A DNA stretch of 41,442 bases. Source: Alphaproteobacteria bacterium (GTDB lineage: Bacteria; Pseudomonadota; Alphaproteobacteria; Micropepsales; Micropepsaceae). The stretch is from assembly GCA_017307355.1 (NCBI GenBank), contig JAFKFG010000031.1:1-41442 (forward strand), written 5' to 3'. Under the pieces are notes generated by a model that was not told the origin of the DNA, did no database searches, and was given only the letters and a program-made list of their open reading frames with translations. Positions 7,073 through 14,832 of the stretch are shown in pieces. The position numbers were made by a program, and so were the translations under genes. Position 1 is the stretch's first letter; each line of letters begins with the position of its first letter.

Positions 7073-7512
7073 GGGCTATCGGGCAGCGCCACCTTGCCTG
7101 TTTCCAGCAGCGATTTCAGGTTCGACAGGATGCGCGGCCAGCCACCCGACACCGCCTCGACGAATTTGGAGTGATCCTTCTCGATCGAATGGCTGATGGT
7201 CAGCTTGCAGGCATCCCCCATCTGCTCGATGTCGAAGACGCAGCGCGAATAGCCTTCGGCCTTCAGCTCCGGCATGAATTCGTTGCGCCATTTGATCACC
7301 ATGCGCCGGGGCGGATCGATTTCCAGAAGCTCGCCCGTATCGGCCACCCGCCCGTCCTTCATGATGATCTTCCAGGCCGAACCTGTCTTCCAGTCCGACA
7401 CCAGATGCGCCCCGAACCAGTATTTCTCGGTGAATTCCCGTTCCGTCAGCGCGGTCCATAATTTGTCCGGCGTGGTGCGGATGAAGGTCACATACACAAA
7501 ACTGCTCGCCAT
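7069..7512 (-). CDS. SRPBCC (AHSA1-like) domain protein
   Basis: A 147-aa protein that is one START/Bet v1-type fold with an internal hydrophobic cavity. It begins MASSFVYVTFIRTTPDKLWT and shows the AHSA1 family pattern TPDKLWTALTEREFTEKYWFG, DPPRRMVIKW and GGWPRILSNLKSLLETG. The start is chosen from GGAGACG upstream. It lies 38 bases after an ArsR-type regulator in the same orientation, a pair found widely in bacteria, where the regulator gene and a SRPBCC gene are co-expressed. The ligand is unknown. Confidence 0.85.
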   Translation of the reverse strand: MASSFVYVTFIRTTPDKLWTALTEREFTEKYWFGAHLVSDWKTGSAWKIIMKDGRVADTGELLEIDPPRRMVIKWRNEFMPELKAEGYSRCVFDIEQMGDACKLTISHSIEKDHSKFVEAVSGGWPRILSNLKSLLETGKVALPDSP

Positions 7513-7550
7513 GATCGTCTCCTTCTCGAGGATCCCCCGACCCCCCTTGG

Positions 7551-7874
7551 TTATTTGCGCGGCTTTTTCTCCAGCGCGACCTTCAAATCCGACAGCACCC
7601 GCATCCGCGGCAGCTCGAACTTGCCGATCCAGCGTTCCGAGATCTGGTTGATCGGCACCGGATTGATGAAATGCAGCTTTTCCCGCCCGGCCCATTGCAC
7701 CGCGACCAGGTTGGCCTCTTCCAGGATGCCCAGATGCTTGGCCACCGCCTGGCGCGACATCGAAAGCCCTTCGCACAGATCGCCCAGGCTTTGGCCATTG
7801 TTCCGGTAGAGCCGGTCCAGCAGCAGCCGCCGCGACCGGTCCGCCAGCGCCTTGAAAACCGCATCGTCATCCAT
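7551..7874 (-). CDS. ArsR/SmtB-family transcriptional regulator
   Basis: A 107-aa winged-helix protein starting MDDDAVFKALADRSRRLLLD, with SLGDLCEGLSMSRQAVAKHL as the helix-turn-helix and REKLHFINPVPINQISERWI in the wing and dimerisation region. No CxC metal-binding pair of classical ArsR is seen, so it belongs to the non-metal-sensing branch that is paired with SRPBCC proteins. An inverted repeat lies 13 bases before its start and is its probable operator, giving autoregulation of the two-gene operon. Confidence 0.88.
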   Translation of the reverse strand: MDDDAVFKALADRSRRLLLDRLYRNNGQSLGDLCEGLSMSRQAVAKHLGILEEANLVAVQWAGREKLHFINPVPINQISERWIGKFELPRMRVLSDLKVALEKKPRK

Positions 7875-7886
7875 GTGTTTTTATAT

Positions 7887-7902
7887 GCAACCATTTGGTT
7901 AC
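7887..7902. promoter_or_regulatory. ArsR operator palindrome
   Basis: GCAACCATTTGGTTAC is an inverted repeat with arms G-C/T-AACCA around TT. It lies 13 bases upstream of the ArsR start, in the AT-rich promoter stretch (TTATATGCAA). The position and form fit an ArsR-family self-repression site; binding is inferred. Confidence 0.6.
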
Positions 7903-8044
7903 ATGTCAAGGCACCGGTACCCGCGCTGCACTGCAGCTTTTCAGAACTTTTACAATCCGCTTTCGAACCGCTGACAGCGTTTGGTCGGCCAAAGGCTTAT
8001 ATTTGCCTCATCCGCTCCCCAGGACGGATCAAGGAAGGCCGACA

Positions 8045-8293
8045 ATGTCTTTTGCCCCCGCTATCTCGTTTTTTGCGCCGAACGACGAATTTCTTCCGCC
8101 CCCGCGCAAGCCTATTCGCCGCGCTCTGCCCCCGCCGCCCCCAAATGAGGCGCCAAAGGACAGTCTCGGGGAACGGATCGGCCGGCGCCTGCTGGCGATG
8201 GATCCGATCCTCTTCATGACCGGCCTCCTGGCTGTGGTTTCTGGCGCCGTGGTCGCCCTTTGGGATGCGATGGGATTGGTTTTACCGCTGTAA
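8045..8293 (+). CDS. Small protein with C-terminal membrane helix, 82 aa
   Basis: Starts MSFAPAISFFAPNDEFLPPP after AAGGAAGG. A basic, proline-rich cytoplasmic segment (RKPIRRALPPPPPNEAPKD) precedes one strong membrane helix at about residues 57-78. No family recognised. A strong intrinsic terminator begins 37 bases after the stop, so it is probably a single-gene transcript. Confidence 0.55.
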   Translation: MSFAPAISFFAPNDEFLPPPRKPIRRALPPPPPNEAPKDSLGERIGRRLLAMDPILFMTGLLAVVSGAVVALWDAMGLVLPL

Positions 8294-8329
8294 GAGTCTC
8301 CCCCAGCCTTGCTGCACAGCGGTACCTGG

Positions 8330-8374
8330 GCGCGGCGGTTGCGCGTGATGAACGCAACCGCCGCGCTTTTTTTT
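8330..8374 (+). terminator. Rho-independent terminator
   Basis: A perfect 14-bp stem (8330-8343 pairing with 8353-8366, GCGCGGCGGTTGCG) with a 9-base loop is followed by eight T residues at 8367-8374. This ends the 8045-8293 transcript. Confidence 0.9.
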
Positions 8375-8409
8375 GCTAACCTCGCGCCCGCAAATCGGGG
8401 CAGGCCATC

Positions 8410-8742
8410 ATGCGAGCATTCTTTCTCATCGCGGCGCTTCTGGCCGCCACGCCCGCCCGCGCCGAAATCCTCAACCTGTCCTGCGATGACGGCGGCATGC
8501 TGCTGCTGATCGACACCGACAAGGCCACCGTCACCGACCGCAATCCGTTCCAGAAAACCGAAGTCATCGTGCCCCTTGCCATCACCGAAACCGCCTACAC
8601 TTGGCAGGAAAAAGCGGGCGACGTGATCGCAAATTACACGCTGGACAAAGCCACGCGCCGGGTCAGCGCCCGGGCCAATGGCGAAACCGTCCCGCTCTCC
8701 AATCCGCAATGCGGAAAAAGCGCGCGCCTTTTGCCGCGCTGA
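8410..8742 (+). CDS. Small periplasmic hypothetical protein, 110 aa
   Basis: A signal peptide MRAFFLIAALLAATPARA with a typical ARA cleavage site is followed by a beta-rich mature part starting EILNLSCDDGGMLLLIDTD. Two cysteines (in NLSCDD and NPQCGKS) may form a disulphide. No domain is recognised. The preceding region has a strong terminator and a GCTAAC box at 8375, so it probably has its own promoter. It converges on the M50 protease gene with no gap. Confidence 0.6.
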   Translation: MRAFFLIAALLAATPARAEILNLSCDDGGMLLLIDTDKATVTDRNPFQKTEVIVPLAITETAYTWQEKAGDVIANYTLDKATRRVSARANGETVPLSNPQCGKSARLLPR

Positions 8743-9408
8743 TCAGGTCGCGCCGGTTCGCAATACGCTGAGGATGCCCCGTTCGATGAAGGCGACGGGT
8801 TTTCCGATCATCCAGCCGAACACATCGATCCCCAGCAAAGGCGCGGCGATGAAGATCGCCACCAGGAAGACCATGCCATAGCGCGAGGCCCGCCACAGCG
8901 GCACCGCCAGCGCGGGCGGCAACAGCCCCACCGCGATCTTGCTGCCGTCCAAAGGCGGAATCGGCCAGAGATTGAGCACCGCCAGGACCAGATTGATCTC
9001 CACCGAGCTCCACAGCAATGCGGGCAGCCATCCCGGCGCGCCCTTTCCCGCGAACAACAGCACCGCCAGCCCGATCGCCGACAGCAGCGCCAGAAGAATG
9101 TTCATTGCCGGTCCGGCCGCCGCCACCCAGATCATGTCGCGCTTGGGATGACGCAGGGCGGAGAAATTCACCGGCACCGGCTTGGCCCAGCCGAACAGAA
9201 ATCCCGCCTTGGTGAAAAGCAAAAAAGCAGGCAACAGGATGGTGCCGAACAGGTCGATATGCTTCAGGGGATTGAGAGTGACGCGCCCCGCCTTCTCCGC
9301 GGTGTCGTCGCCATAATGGCGCGCCACATAGCCATGCGCCGCTTCATGCAAGGTGATCGCGATGATCACCGGGATCGCATAGATTGCAATTCTGGTCAGC
9401 TGATCCAC
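8743..9408 (-). CDS. Site-2 protease (M50) family membrane metallopeptidase
   Basis: The start is GTG at 9408 behind AGAGGCAAGG; upstream open frame lacks a site. In the 221-aa protein the zinc motif HEAAH is at 21-25 inside the first membrane helix and the third zinc ligand, the Asp of PPLDG, is at 154 in a later helix (NLWPIPPLDG). This is the M50 site-2 protease layout, in the small single-domain form without PDZ. Such enzymes cut substrates within the membrane. The neighbours give no hint of the substrate. Confidence 0.88.
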   Translation of the reverse strand: MDQLTRIAIYAIPVIIAITLHEAAHGYVARHYGDDTAEKAGRVTLNPLKHIDLFGTILLPAFLLFTKAGFLFGWAKPVPVNFSALRHPKRDMIWVAAAGPAMNILLALLSAIGLAVLLFAGKGAPGWLPALLWSSVEINLVLAVLNLWPIPPLDGSKIAVGLLPPALAVPLWRASRYGMVFLVAIFIAAPLLGIDVFGWMIGKPVAFIERGILSVLRTGAT

Positions 9409-9472
9409 GCGCCTTGCCTCTTCGCCAGCGCCAAGCTTAGGAGCGGCGGCCGGGAAAATGCAAATCCGCGCG

Positions 9473-10507
9473 CTACGCCGCCGGTCCGGCCTCCAGCCGC
9501 GCCAGCCGTTCGCGCAACAGGCCCGCACATTCGCTGTCCGCCGCGCGCGCCAGAAAACAGATCGACACGATCGCCGAGCTTCCCAGCGCCACCAGGATCG
9601 CGCGCCCGTTTTCGTAACCGGGCCAGACCAGCAGGCGGCACGCAGCCATCAGGAACGGCGCGGCCCAAAGCCAGGAGAGGAAATGCCGCAACTGGCGGCG
9701 CGCCTGCAATTGCCGCCGATAGCGGCTCCGCAAACCCGCCCCCTGCTCCACCCGCCAAAGATTCTGCGCCAATAGATAGGCCGCCGTCACGATGAAGATG
9801 GCGGGAAGCCAGGGGCCCGGACCGGCCAAGGCGGGGATCGCCCAGGCAGCAGCGATCAATGCGGCGCTTTCGATCCGGTTGGCGCGCCGCGCCGATGCCG
9901 CAAAGGCGCGATAGTCATCTTCCGGCGCGGACGGGCTGCTTGCAGACAATTGTTCGGCCTGCCGGTCGCTTTGCAACAACAGGCCCGTGCGCAGCAGGCC
10001 CAGCACCGGAAGCACGAACGGCAAAGACTGCAGCATGCCGAATTCCAGCAGATAATCCGCGCCGCCGATCCGCTGATAGCGCAGCCCGAAATTCCACACG
10101 CACAACAGCACCACCAACCCCACCGTCCAGATCGCGCCCTTGATCGCGCGGGCGCCGCTGGGGCGTCCGGCATCGCCATACATCTGGATCAAAATCAGCG
10201 CGGCAATCCCGGCCGCGGTGGCCAGCGCGATGGTCGCCGTATCCAGCCCCTCTCCGTTCGCGCGCAATCCGCCGAGGCAAAACCAGATCAGCGCGCCGTT
10301 CAGGCCCAGGGCGGGAAGATTGGCATTGCGCCAGGCATGGCTGGCGGCGACACGTGGCACCGTGCAGGCCGCTTCGCGGAGATATTGCCAGGGCCCGCGA
10401 TAGACTTCGCGCAGATCGCCCATCACATTTTCGCGCACGGGCACGGGCAGAAGACGCTCCACCGCCCATTCCAGCAAAGGGGGCGGGGCTAGCGCAGCGG
10501 TTTCCAA
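9473..10507 (-). CDS. Multi-pass membrane protein with permease-prefix-like N-terminus
   Basis: The best start is TTG at 10507, five bases after AAGGGG, giving ETAALAPPPLLEWAVERLLP, then VPVRENVMGDLREVYRGPWQ. This prefix (PPPLLEWAVERLLP...GDLREVY) is the short domain that in many bacteria precedes MacB-type permeases and accompanies a PadR regulator. The rest of the 344 aa has about seven hydrophobic segments and no permease core. The gene overlaps the PadR gene by 19 bases, so translation is coupled and PadR probably controls it. Its substrate is unknown; a standalone prefix protein is unusual. Confidence 0.65.
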   Translation of the reverse strand: METAALAPPPLLEWAVERLLPVPVRENVMGDLREVYRGPWQYLREAACTVPRVAASHAWRNANLPALGLNGALIWFCLGGLRANGEGLDTATIALATAAGIAALILIQMYGDAGRPSGARAIKGAIWTVGLVVLLCVWNFGLRYQRIGGADYLLEFGMLQSLPFVLPVLGLLRTGLLLQSDRQAEQLSASSPSAPEDDYRAFAASARRANRIESAALIAAAWAIPALAGPGPWLPAIFIVTAAYLLAQNLWRVEQGAGLRSRYRRQLQARRQLRHFLSWLWAAPFLMAACRLLVWPGYENGRAILVALGSSAIVSICFLARAADSECAGLLRERLARLEAGPAA

Positions 10508-10842
10508 GCGAGCCCCTTCAAGCTGCGGGCCAGCGTGTCGTAGAGGCGCTTTGCCGCCTCCGCCGACTCGCGCAGCGCCTGCTCGCCGGATTTCTCCAGC
10601 CGGTAATAGCGCCGGGCCCGGCCGCCCCGTTCCTTGGCGGGCTCCGAAAGCCATGATGTGAGCAGGCCCTTGTCTTCCAGGCGATCCAGCGTGGCATAGA
10701 CCGCGCCCCGGGTGACACCGCGCGGCGCGCTGAGTTCGACCACCCGCGCATGAATGGTCACGCCATAGGCGTTCTTGCCCAGCGACAGGACGGCCCCAAG
10801 GACGACCTGCTCGAACTGGCCCAGGAGAGTCTGATCCGGCAT
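10489..10842 (-). CDS. PadR-family transcriptional regulator
   Basis: A 117-aa winged-helix protein: start MPDQTLLGQFEQVVLGAVLS, helix-turn-helix around YGVTIHARVVE, RGAVYATLDRLEDKGLLTSW in the wing and RARRYYRLEKSGEQALRES in the C-terminal helix, all diagnostic for PadR. The start at 10842 is preceded by a perfect palindrome that leaves only three bases between it and the ATG. PadR proteins usually repress their own operon and a neighbouring transporter and respond to small molecules. It overlaps the membrane protein by 19 bases. Confidence 0.9.
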   Translation of the reverse strand: MPDQTLLGQFEQVVLGAVLSLGKNAYGVTIHARVVELSAPRGVTRGAVYATLDRLEDKGLLTSWLSEPAKERGGRARRYYRLEKSGEQALRESAEAAKRLYDTLARSLKGLAWKPLR

Positions 10843-10844
10843 CC

Positions 10845-10861
10845 TGCATACAGGGTATGCA
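10845..10861. promoter_or_regulatory. PadR operator 1
   Basis: TGCATACAGGGTATGCA is a perfect inverted repeat with 7-bp arms and a 3-base centre. It lies three bases from the PadR start codon and would cover its ribosome site and promoter. The same 7-3-7 motif occurs at 10915-10931. Confidence 0.75.
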
Positions 10862-10914
10862 CAGCCCCATGACCTCGTCAAGAATGATCCGTTCTTGCCA
10901 AGTCTCCGATTCAA

Positions 10915-10931
10915 TGCCTACGGTGTATGCA
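10915..10931. promoter_or_regulatory. PadR operator 2
   Basis: TGCCTACGGTGTATGCA matches operator 1 in form, with one mismatch in the left arm (TGCcTAC against GTATGCA). It is 70 bases from operator 1 and 18 bases upstream of the first plausible ATG of the divergent plus-strand gene, so the regulator probably controls both directions. Confidence 0.6.
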
Positions 10932-10948
10932 TAGAACCGGATGCCGCC

Positions 10949-11755
10949 ATGCCGTTCGCCGCAAAACCGCCCGCCGACCACGACATTCTTCTGCGCCCCG
11001 CGCGGATCGTCCTTTGCGCGATCCTGTTCGTGGCGCTTGTCTGGCATGGCTTGTGGACGTCCTGGCGCCTGATCACGCTTCTCACCATCGCATCGGCGTT
11101 CAGCGGCGCACTGTTCTACGAACTGGCATCCCGCGACGCGTCCCGGCAATGGACCGTCATCGGCCTAGCCGCGATCTGGAGTTTATGCGGGCTGACCTGG
11201 CTACTCCTGAACCGGATCGATCCGCCGAACCCCGATTGGTCCGGCGCACTGATCGCGGCAAACGATCCGGCGCCGCAAACGCCCTGCGGTGCGTTGCCCC
11301 CGAACGGCATGCTGATGCTGTTCGGGCCCGACGCCGCGATCGCGCGGGGCAACGGCCCCTTCACGCCCATCCGGGTGGGAACATGCCCTGCCCTCACTTT
11401 GGAACGCACGCCGGACGGGCTGATGGTCGACGCATTCGGTTACGACTCGGACGGCAATGTGGTCTACCGCATCGCGCGCAACCGTTTCGAAATGGTCATC
11501 CGGGGCTTCCTGAAAATCGAGCGGCCCGACAAAAGTACCCTGCGGATCGTGGATGACGTGCAGCGCGAAACCTTGCTGGTGCGCTACCTGAACCGCAACA
11601 CCGTTTCCGTGCATGGCACCTTCCGCTGCGGCGATGCGCCTGCGGTAACGATCAGCACCACGCGGGTCGCTTTCGGCAATACGCGGATCGCCCGCGCCTC
11701 CTGCCGCACGCTCGATGCCGCGCACCCGAACCCGATCCATTACCCCGCCGATTGA
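10949..11755 (+). CDS. Membrane protein with periplasmic C-terminal domain, 268 aa
   Basis: Start MPFAAKPPADHDILLRPARI, then three hydrophobic segments at about residues 19-33, 40-57 and 63-85, and a 170-residue polar remainder with conserved-looking cysteines (PQTPCGALPP, RVGTCPAL, FRCGDAP). No family is recognised. The ATG at 10949 is the first in frame and lies downstream of PadR operator 2. The esterase gene follows after 11 bases, so it is an operon of two, controlled in common with the divergent PadR genes (inference). Confidence 0.65.
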   Translation: MPFAAKPPADHDILLRPARIVLCAILFVALVWHGLWTSWRLITLLTIASAFSGALFYELASRDASRQWTVIGLAAIWSLCGLTWLLLNRIDPPNPDWSGALIAANDPAPQTPCGALPPNGMLMLFGPDAAIARGNGPFTPIRVGTCPALTLERTPDGLMVDAFGYDSDGNVVYRIARNRFEMVIRGFLKIERPDKSTLRIVDDVQRETLLVRYLNRNTVSVHGTFRCGDAPAVTISTTRVAFGNTRIARASCRTLDAAHPNPIHYPAD

Positions 11756-11766
11756 AAGGAAAGCCG

Positions 11767-12819
11767 ATGGGAAAATCCGTTCTGCGCCCTCTGATCGCCG
11801 CGCTCGCCCTGATGGCGGTGCCGGCCCTCGCATCCGATGACAACCGGATCTGGCCCGCCGAAGTGTCGATCCCCAATACCCGGCAGATCCAATTCACCTC
11901 CGCGATCAATGGCGAGCCCTATACTTTGTTCGTCAGCATTCCCTTTATTCCGGCGCCGCCCGGCGGCTATCCCGTCTATTACGTGCTGGACGGCGAAGCC
12001 TATTTCTCCACCGCCGCCACTGCGTCCCTGTTGCTGCAGGAGAATGCGGCCGTGGTGGTGGGGATCGACCATCTCGCCTTCAACGACCGGGCGGTGATCG
12101 AAAAATATGCGCGCCGCAAACCCTCCGACACCGGCCCCATCGGCACCGATGCCATGATCAACGCCTACAACCGGTTGCGCACCCACGACCTCACTTTGCC
12201 CGTCGCCCCCGCCCATCGCGCCCCCGACTGGTTCGAGCCGTCCCGGAATGGAGGCGTCGATGACTTCCTCAAGATCATCGAAACCGAGATCAAGCCCAGG
12301 ATCGCCGCCCTGGTGTCGGTCGATGCCGCCAACCAGGCGCTCTACGGTCATTCGCTGGGCGGGCTGGCAGTGGTGCGCGCATTGTTCACCGAACCCAACG
12401 CCTTTCGAAGCTTCATCGCCTCCAGCCCCAGCCTGTGGTGGGACGGCGATGCAGTACTCAAGGGCGAGGAAAAATTCGCCGCCGCCGTCACGGCCGGACG
12501 GGCGGCGCCTCGCATCCTGATCACCGCGGGCGACGACGAAGACGAACTTCCCATCCCGCCCAGAGCCTTTGTGAACTCTCTACCGCCGGACAAGCAGGCC
12601 GAGATCGTCCCCTACCTGAAAATGCGCAGCAGCTGGAGCGGCATGGTCTCCGGCACGCGCGCCTTGGCCGCGCGCCTTGCCGCGCTCGACGGCGCCAAAG
12701 GTTATAAAGCGGAATACGCCCTGATGATGGGCGAGGATCATCCCACCGCGGCCCTGGTGTCGGTGGGGCGCGGCCTGCGCTTCGCTTTCGGCGGCGCGCG
12801 ATTCAAATTCGATAAATGA
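11767..12819 (+). CDS. Secreted alpha/beta hydrolase of the esterase D / siderophore-esterase type
   Basis: A 350-aa protein with a signal peptide (MGKSVLRPLIAALALMAVPALA) and a mature chain in the PF00756 esterase style: PVYYVLDGEAYF near 70-80, AAVVVGIDHLAFN near 94-106 and the nucleophile elbow ALYGHSLGGLAVVR with Ser196. The Asp and His of the triad are plausible in ILITAGDDEDEL and MMGEDHPTAAL. The family includes IroE and BesA-like siderophore esterases and S-formylglutathione hydrolase-like proteins; the substrate is not shown. Start follows AAAGGAAAG. Its partner is the upstream membrane protein. Confidence 0.8.
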   Translation: MGKSVLRPLIAALALMAVPALASDDNRIWPAEVSIPNTRQIQFTSAINGEPYTLFVSIPFIPAPPGGYPVYYVLDGEAYFSTAATASLLLQENAAVVVGIDHLAFNDRAVIEKYARRKPSDTGPIGTDAMINAYNRLRTHDLTLPVAPAHRAPDWFEPSRNGGVDDFLKIIETEIKPRIAALVSVDAANQALYGHSLGGLAVVRALFTEPNAFRSFIASSPSLWWDGDAVLKGEEKFAAAVTAGRAAPRILITAGDDEDELPIPPRAFVNSLPPDKQAEIVPYLKMRSSWSGMVSGTRALAARLAALDGAKGYKAEYALMMGEDHPTAALVSVGRGLRFAFGGARFKFDK

Positions 12820-12823
12820 CGGT

Positions 12824-13039
12824 TCAGCGCGAACTGCGCACGGCGTAGATTTCTTCGCTGCGCCCGTCATGGTCGGTGACGACGCGCACCGTATATCCCT
12901 GCTGGCCGATCAGGTCGGCGGAAAACATGGCACTGGTGACGGCCTTGGCTTCGTCGGGCGCCACGCCCATCAATCCGCCGGCCTCGTCGCGTACTTCGAA
13001 ACTCGACGGTCCCGCCTGGAGAATATGCAAAGTCCGCAT
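12824..13039 (-). CDS. Small hypothetical protein, 71 aa
   Basis: Starts MRTLHILQAGPSSFEVRDEA and ends with TDHDGRSEEIYAVRSSR. It is soluble and mixed in composition, with no recognised domain; the pattern of alternating hydrophobic residues would suit a small alpha-beta fold. An ATG at 13069 in the same frame is an alternative start. It converges with the esterase gene with a four-base gap. Confidence 0.45.
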   Translation of the reverse strand: MRTLHILQAGPSSFEVRDEAGGLMGVAPDEAKAVTSAMFSADLIGQQGYTVRVVTDHDGRSEEIYAVRSSR

Positions 13040-13138
13040 CGCTCGAATCCATGCTTCGCATGCCAGCATAGACGCGGGCGCGGCCGAGGCGATGCTTTCC
13101 TGGCGCCGTGGTTAAAAGCGCCCACAGGCGAAAAAGCT

Positions 13139-13363
13139 TTATTGTTCGGGGAATTGGCCCATGCGGGTCTGGCGCAGGTCCTTGGGCGCGGCGTTAAGAA
13201 ACAGCGAAACAAAAGCGTCGGCCCGTGCTTCCACACTGGCGTTCAAATCCCATGCGACGCGCACATCCGGACCCGCCTTGGGCGGCGGCAGAATTTCCAC
13301 GGGATGCACTTCGGCACCGCCCGCAAGGCGGCGCAGCAGACGCGCGGCGAATGACGAAGCCAT
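13139..13363 (-). CDS. Small hypothetical protein, 74 aa
   Basis: Reads MASSFAARLLRRLAGGAEVH and ends KDLRQTRMGQFPEQ. An amphipathic N-terminal helix, then a soluble segment (PPPKAGPDVRVAWDLNASVE). No known domain and a weak ribosome site. Kept because the frame is open for its whole length, is not a shadow of another gene, and sits between two minus-strand genes. Confidence 0.4.
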   Translation of the reverse strand: MASSFAARLLRRLAGGAEVHPVEILPPPKAGPDVRVAWDLNASVEARADAFVSLFLNAAPKDLRQTRMGQFPEQ

Positions 13364-13429
13364 GGCCGGACCGGATCAGAAGACGGTTCAGCCTAGCCCC
13401 CTTCCGGTTACGGAAAAGTATGTCCCATT

Positions 13430-14008
13430 TCAGGGCATATGCAGGGCTTTTTCGATCCGCCGGTCGGGCACCAGCCACGCCAGCGCCACCGCCGCATAAA
13501 GCGCCAGCGACAGAACCGGGAAGGCCCAGGCCGCCGCGATCGCGATCCCATAAGCCACCACCGATCCGATCATCTTGCGGTCGTCGCGATAGGCCCGCGC
13601 CAGCACCGATTCCGGTCCTTCATGGCGCACCAGCAGCCGGGCCAGAATTCCATAAGCCACGCCGTTCATGAACAGCACCACGCCATAAAGCGCCACCGGC
13701 CAGGCGGCCAGATAATGCTCGCCCATTAAGCGCGTGACGAACGGCACCAGGGACAGCCAGAACAGAAGATGCAGATTGGCCCAGAGGATGGCGCCGTTCA
13801 CCGCCTTCACCGCATGGAACATGTGATGATGATTGTTCCAGTAGATTCCCACATAGATGAAACTGAGCGCATAAAAGGCCATCTGCGGCGCCAGATGCAG
13901 AAGCGCGGGCAGGCTCGCTTCCTCCGGCGTTTTGAATTCCAGCACCATGATGGTGATGATGATGGCGATCACGCCATCGCTGAACGCCTCGAGCCGCCCC
14001 TTGCCCAT
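13430..14008 (-). CDS. TMEM175-like potassium channel (DUF1211)
   Basis: The start follows GGAGGAAGA and gives MGKGRLEAFSDGVIAIIITI; the FSD motif at residues 9-11 inside the first helix is the signature of bacterial TMEM175 proteins, where this helix lines the potassium pore. About six hydrophobic segments fill the 192 aa, and the second is followed by YWNNHHHMFHAV. It is a single-repeat form, expected to work as a tetramer. It is divergent from a metal-ion transporter gene. Confidence 0.8.
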   Translation of the reverse strand: MGKGRLEAFSDGVIAIIITIMVLEFKTPEEASLPALLHLAPQMAFYALSFIYVGIYWNNHHHMFHAVKAVNGAILWANLHLLFWLSLVPFVTRLMGEHYLAAWPVALYGVVLFMNGVAYGILARLLVRHEGPESVLARAYRDDRKMIGSVVAYGIAIAAAWAFPVLSLALYAAVALAWLVPDRRIEKALHMP

Positions 14009-14126
14009 TCTTCCTCCACCGGACCCTGCATCCATCCTATAGAGGAATTCGCGGGCACCGGAAGCGGTATCCGGCTTGCCGTCCGCCTATTTCCCGGCAT
14101 GATGGCATCTCCAGAGGAGCCTGATC

Positions 14127-14828
14127 TTGCGCAACCTGCATCATCACCGCGAACAGCATCTGGTCGAACGCATCGGTTGGCTGCGCGCCGCGGTGCTGGG
14201 CGCCAATGACGGTATCGTCTCGACCGCCAGCCTGATTTTGGGCGTCGCCGCCGCGTCGGCCTCCAAAAGTGACATTCTCCTGGCCGGCGCCGCGGGCCTG
14301 GTCGCCGGCGCCATGTCGATGGCGGCGGGCGAATATGTTTCGGTCAGCTCCCAATCCGATACCGAACATGCCGACCTGTCCCGCGAGCGGCAGGAGCTCA
14401 AAGCCGATCCCGCCGCCGAACAGGATGAGTTGGCGCATATTTATGAAAATCGGGGATTGGACGGCACGCTCGCCCGGGAAGTGGCGCGCCAGCTGATGGC
14501 AAAGGACGCGCTGGGTGCCCATGCCCATGACGAGCTGGGCATATCCAGGACCAGCACGGCGCGCCCGATTCAAGCGGGCCTCACCTCGGCGGCGACATTT
14601 TCGGCCGGCGCGGCCCTGCCTTTGCTGGCGGTCGTGGTCAGCCCGCCCCGCTACATCATTCCGCTGGTCGTGGTCAGCGCGCTGCTATTCCTGGCCCTGC
14701 TGGGCGCTTTGGGCGCCAGGGCCGGCGGCGCCGGATATTTCAGGCCCATCGTCCGCGTGACATTCTGGGGCGCGCTGGCCATGGGGATCACGGCGGGCGT
14801 GGGCCTGTTGGTGGGAAAGGCCGTCTAG
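14127..14828 (+). CDS. VIT1/CCC1-family iron or manganese transporter
   Basis: Start is TTG at 14127 behind AGAGGAG. The 233-aa protein has the family order: first helix with RAAVLGANDGIVSTASLI at about 20-37, second with VAGAMSMAAGEYVSVSSQSD at about 59-78, a cytosolic metal-binding helical segment with many acidic residues (ERQELKADPAAEQDELAHI), then three more helices from about residue 143 on. VIT1/CCC1 proteins move ferrous iron or manganese out of the cytosol; in bacteria they sit in the inner membrane and export. No regulator is adjacent apart from the convergent Rrf2 gene. Confidence 0.88.
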   Translation: MRNLHHHREQHLVERIGWLRAAVLGANDGIVSTASLILGVAAASASKSDILLAGAAGLVAGAMSMAAGEYVSVSSQSDTEHADLSRERQELKADPAAEQDELAHIYENRGLDGTLAREVARQLMAKDALGAHAHDELGISRTSTARPIQAGLTSAATFSAGAALPLLAVVVSPPRYIIPLVVVSALLFLALLGALGARAGGAGYFRPIVRVTFWGALAMGITAGVGLLVGKAV

Positions 14829-14832
14829 CGCG

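Noticed and set aside
9473..11149. One 558-codon open frame on the minus strand
   Set aside because: It runs through the PadR gene in another frame; only the last 344 codons show membrane segments and a start, so the rest is a shadow.
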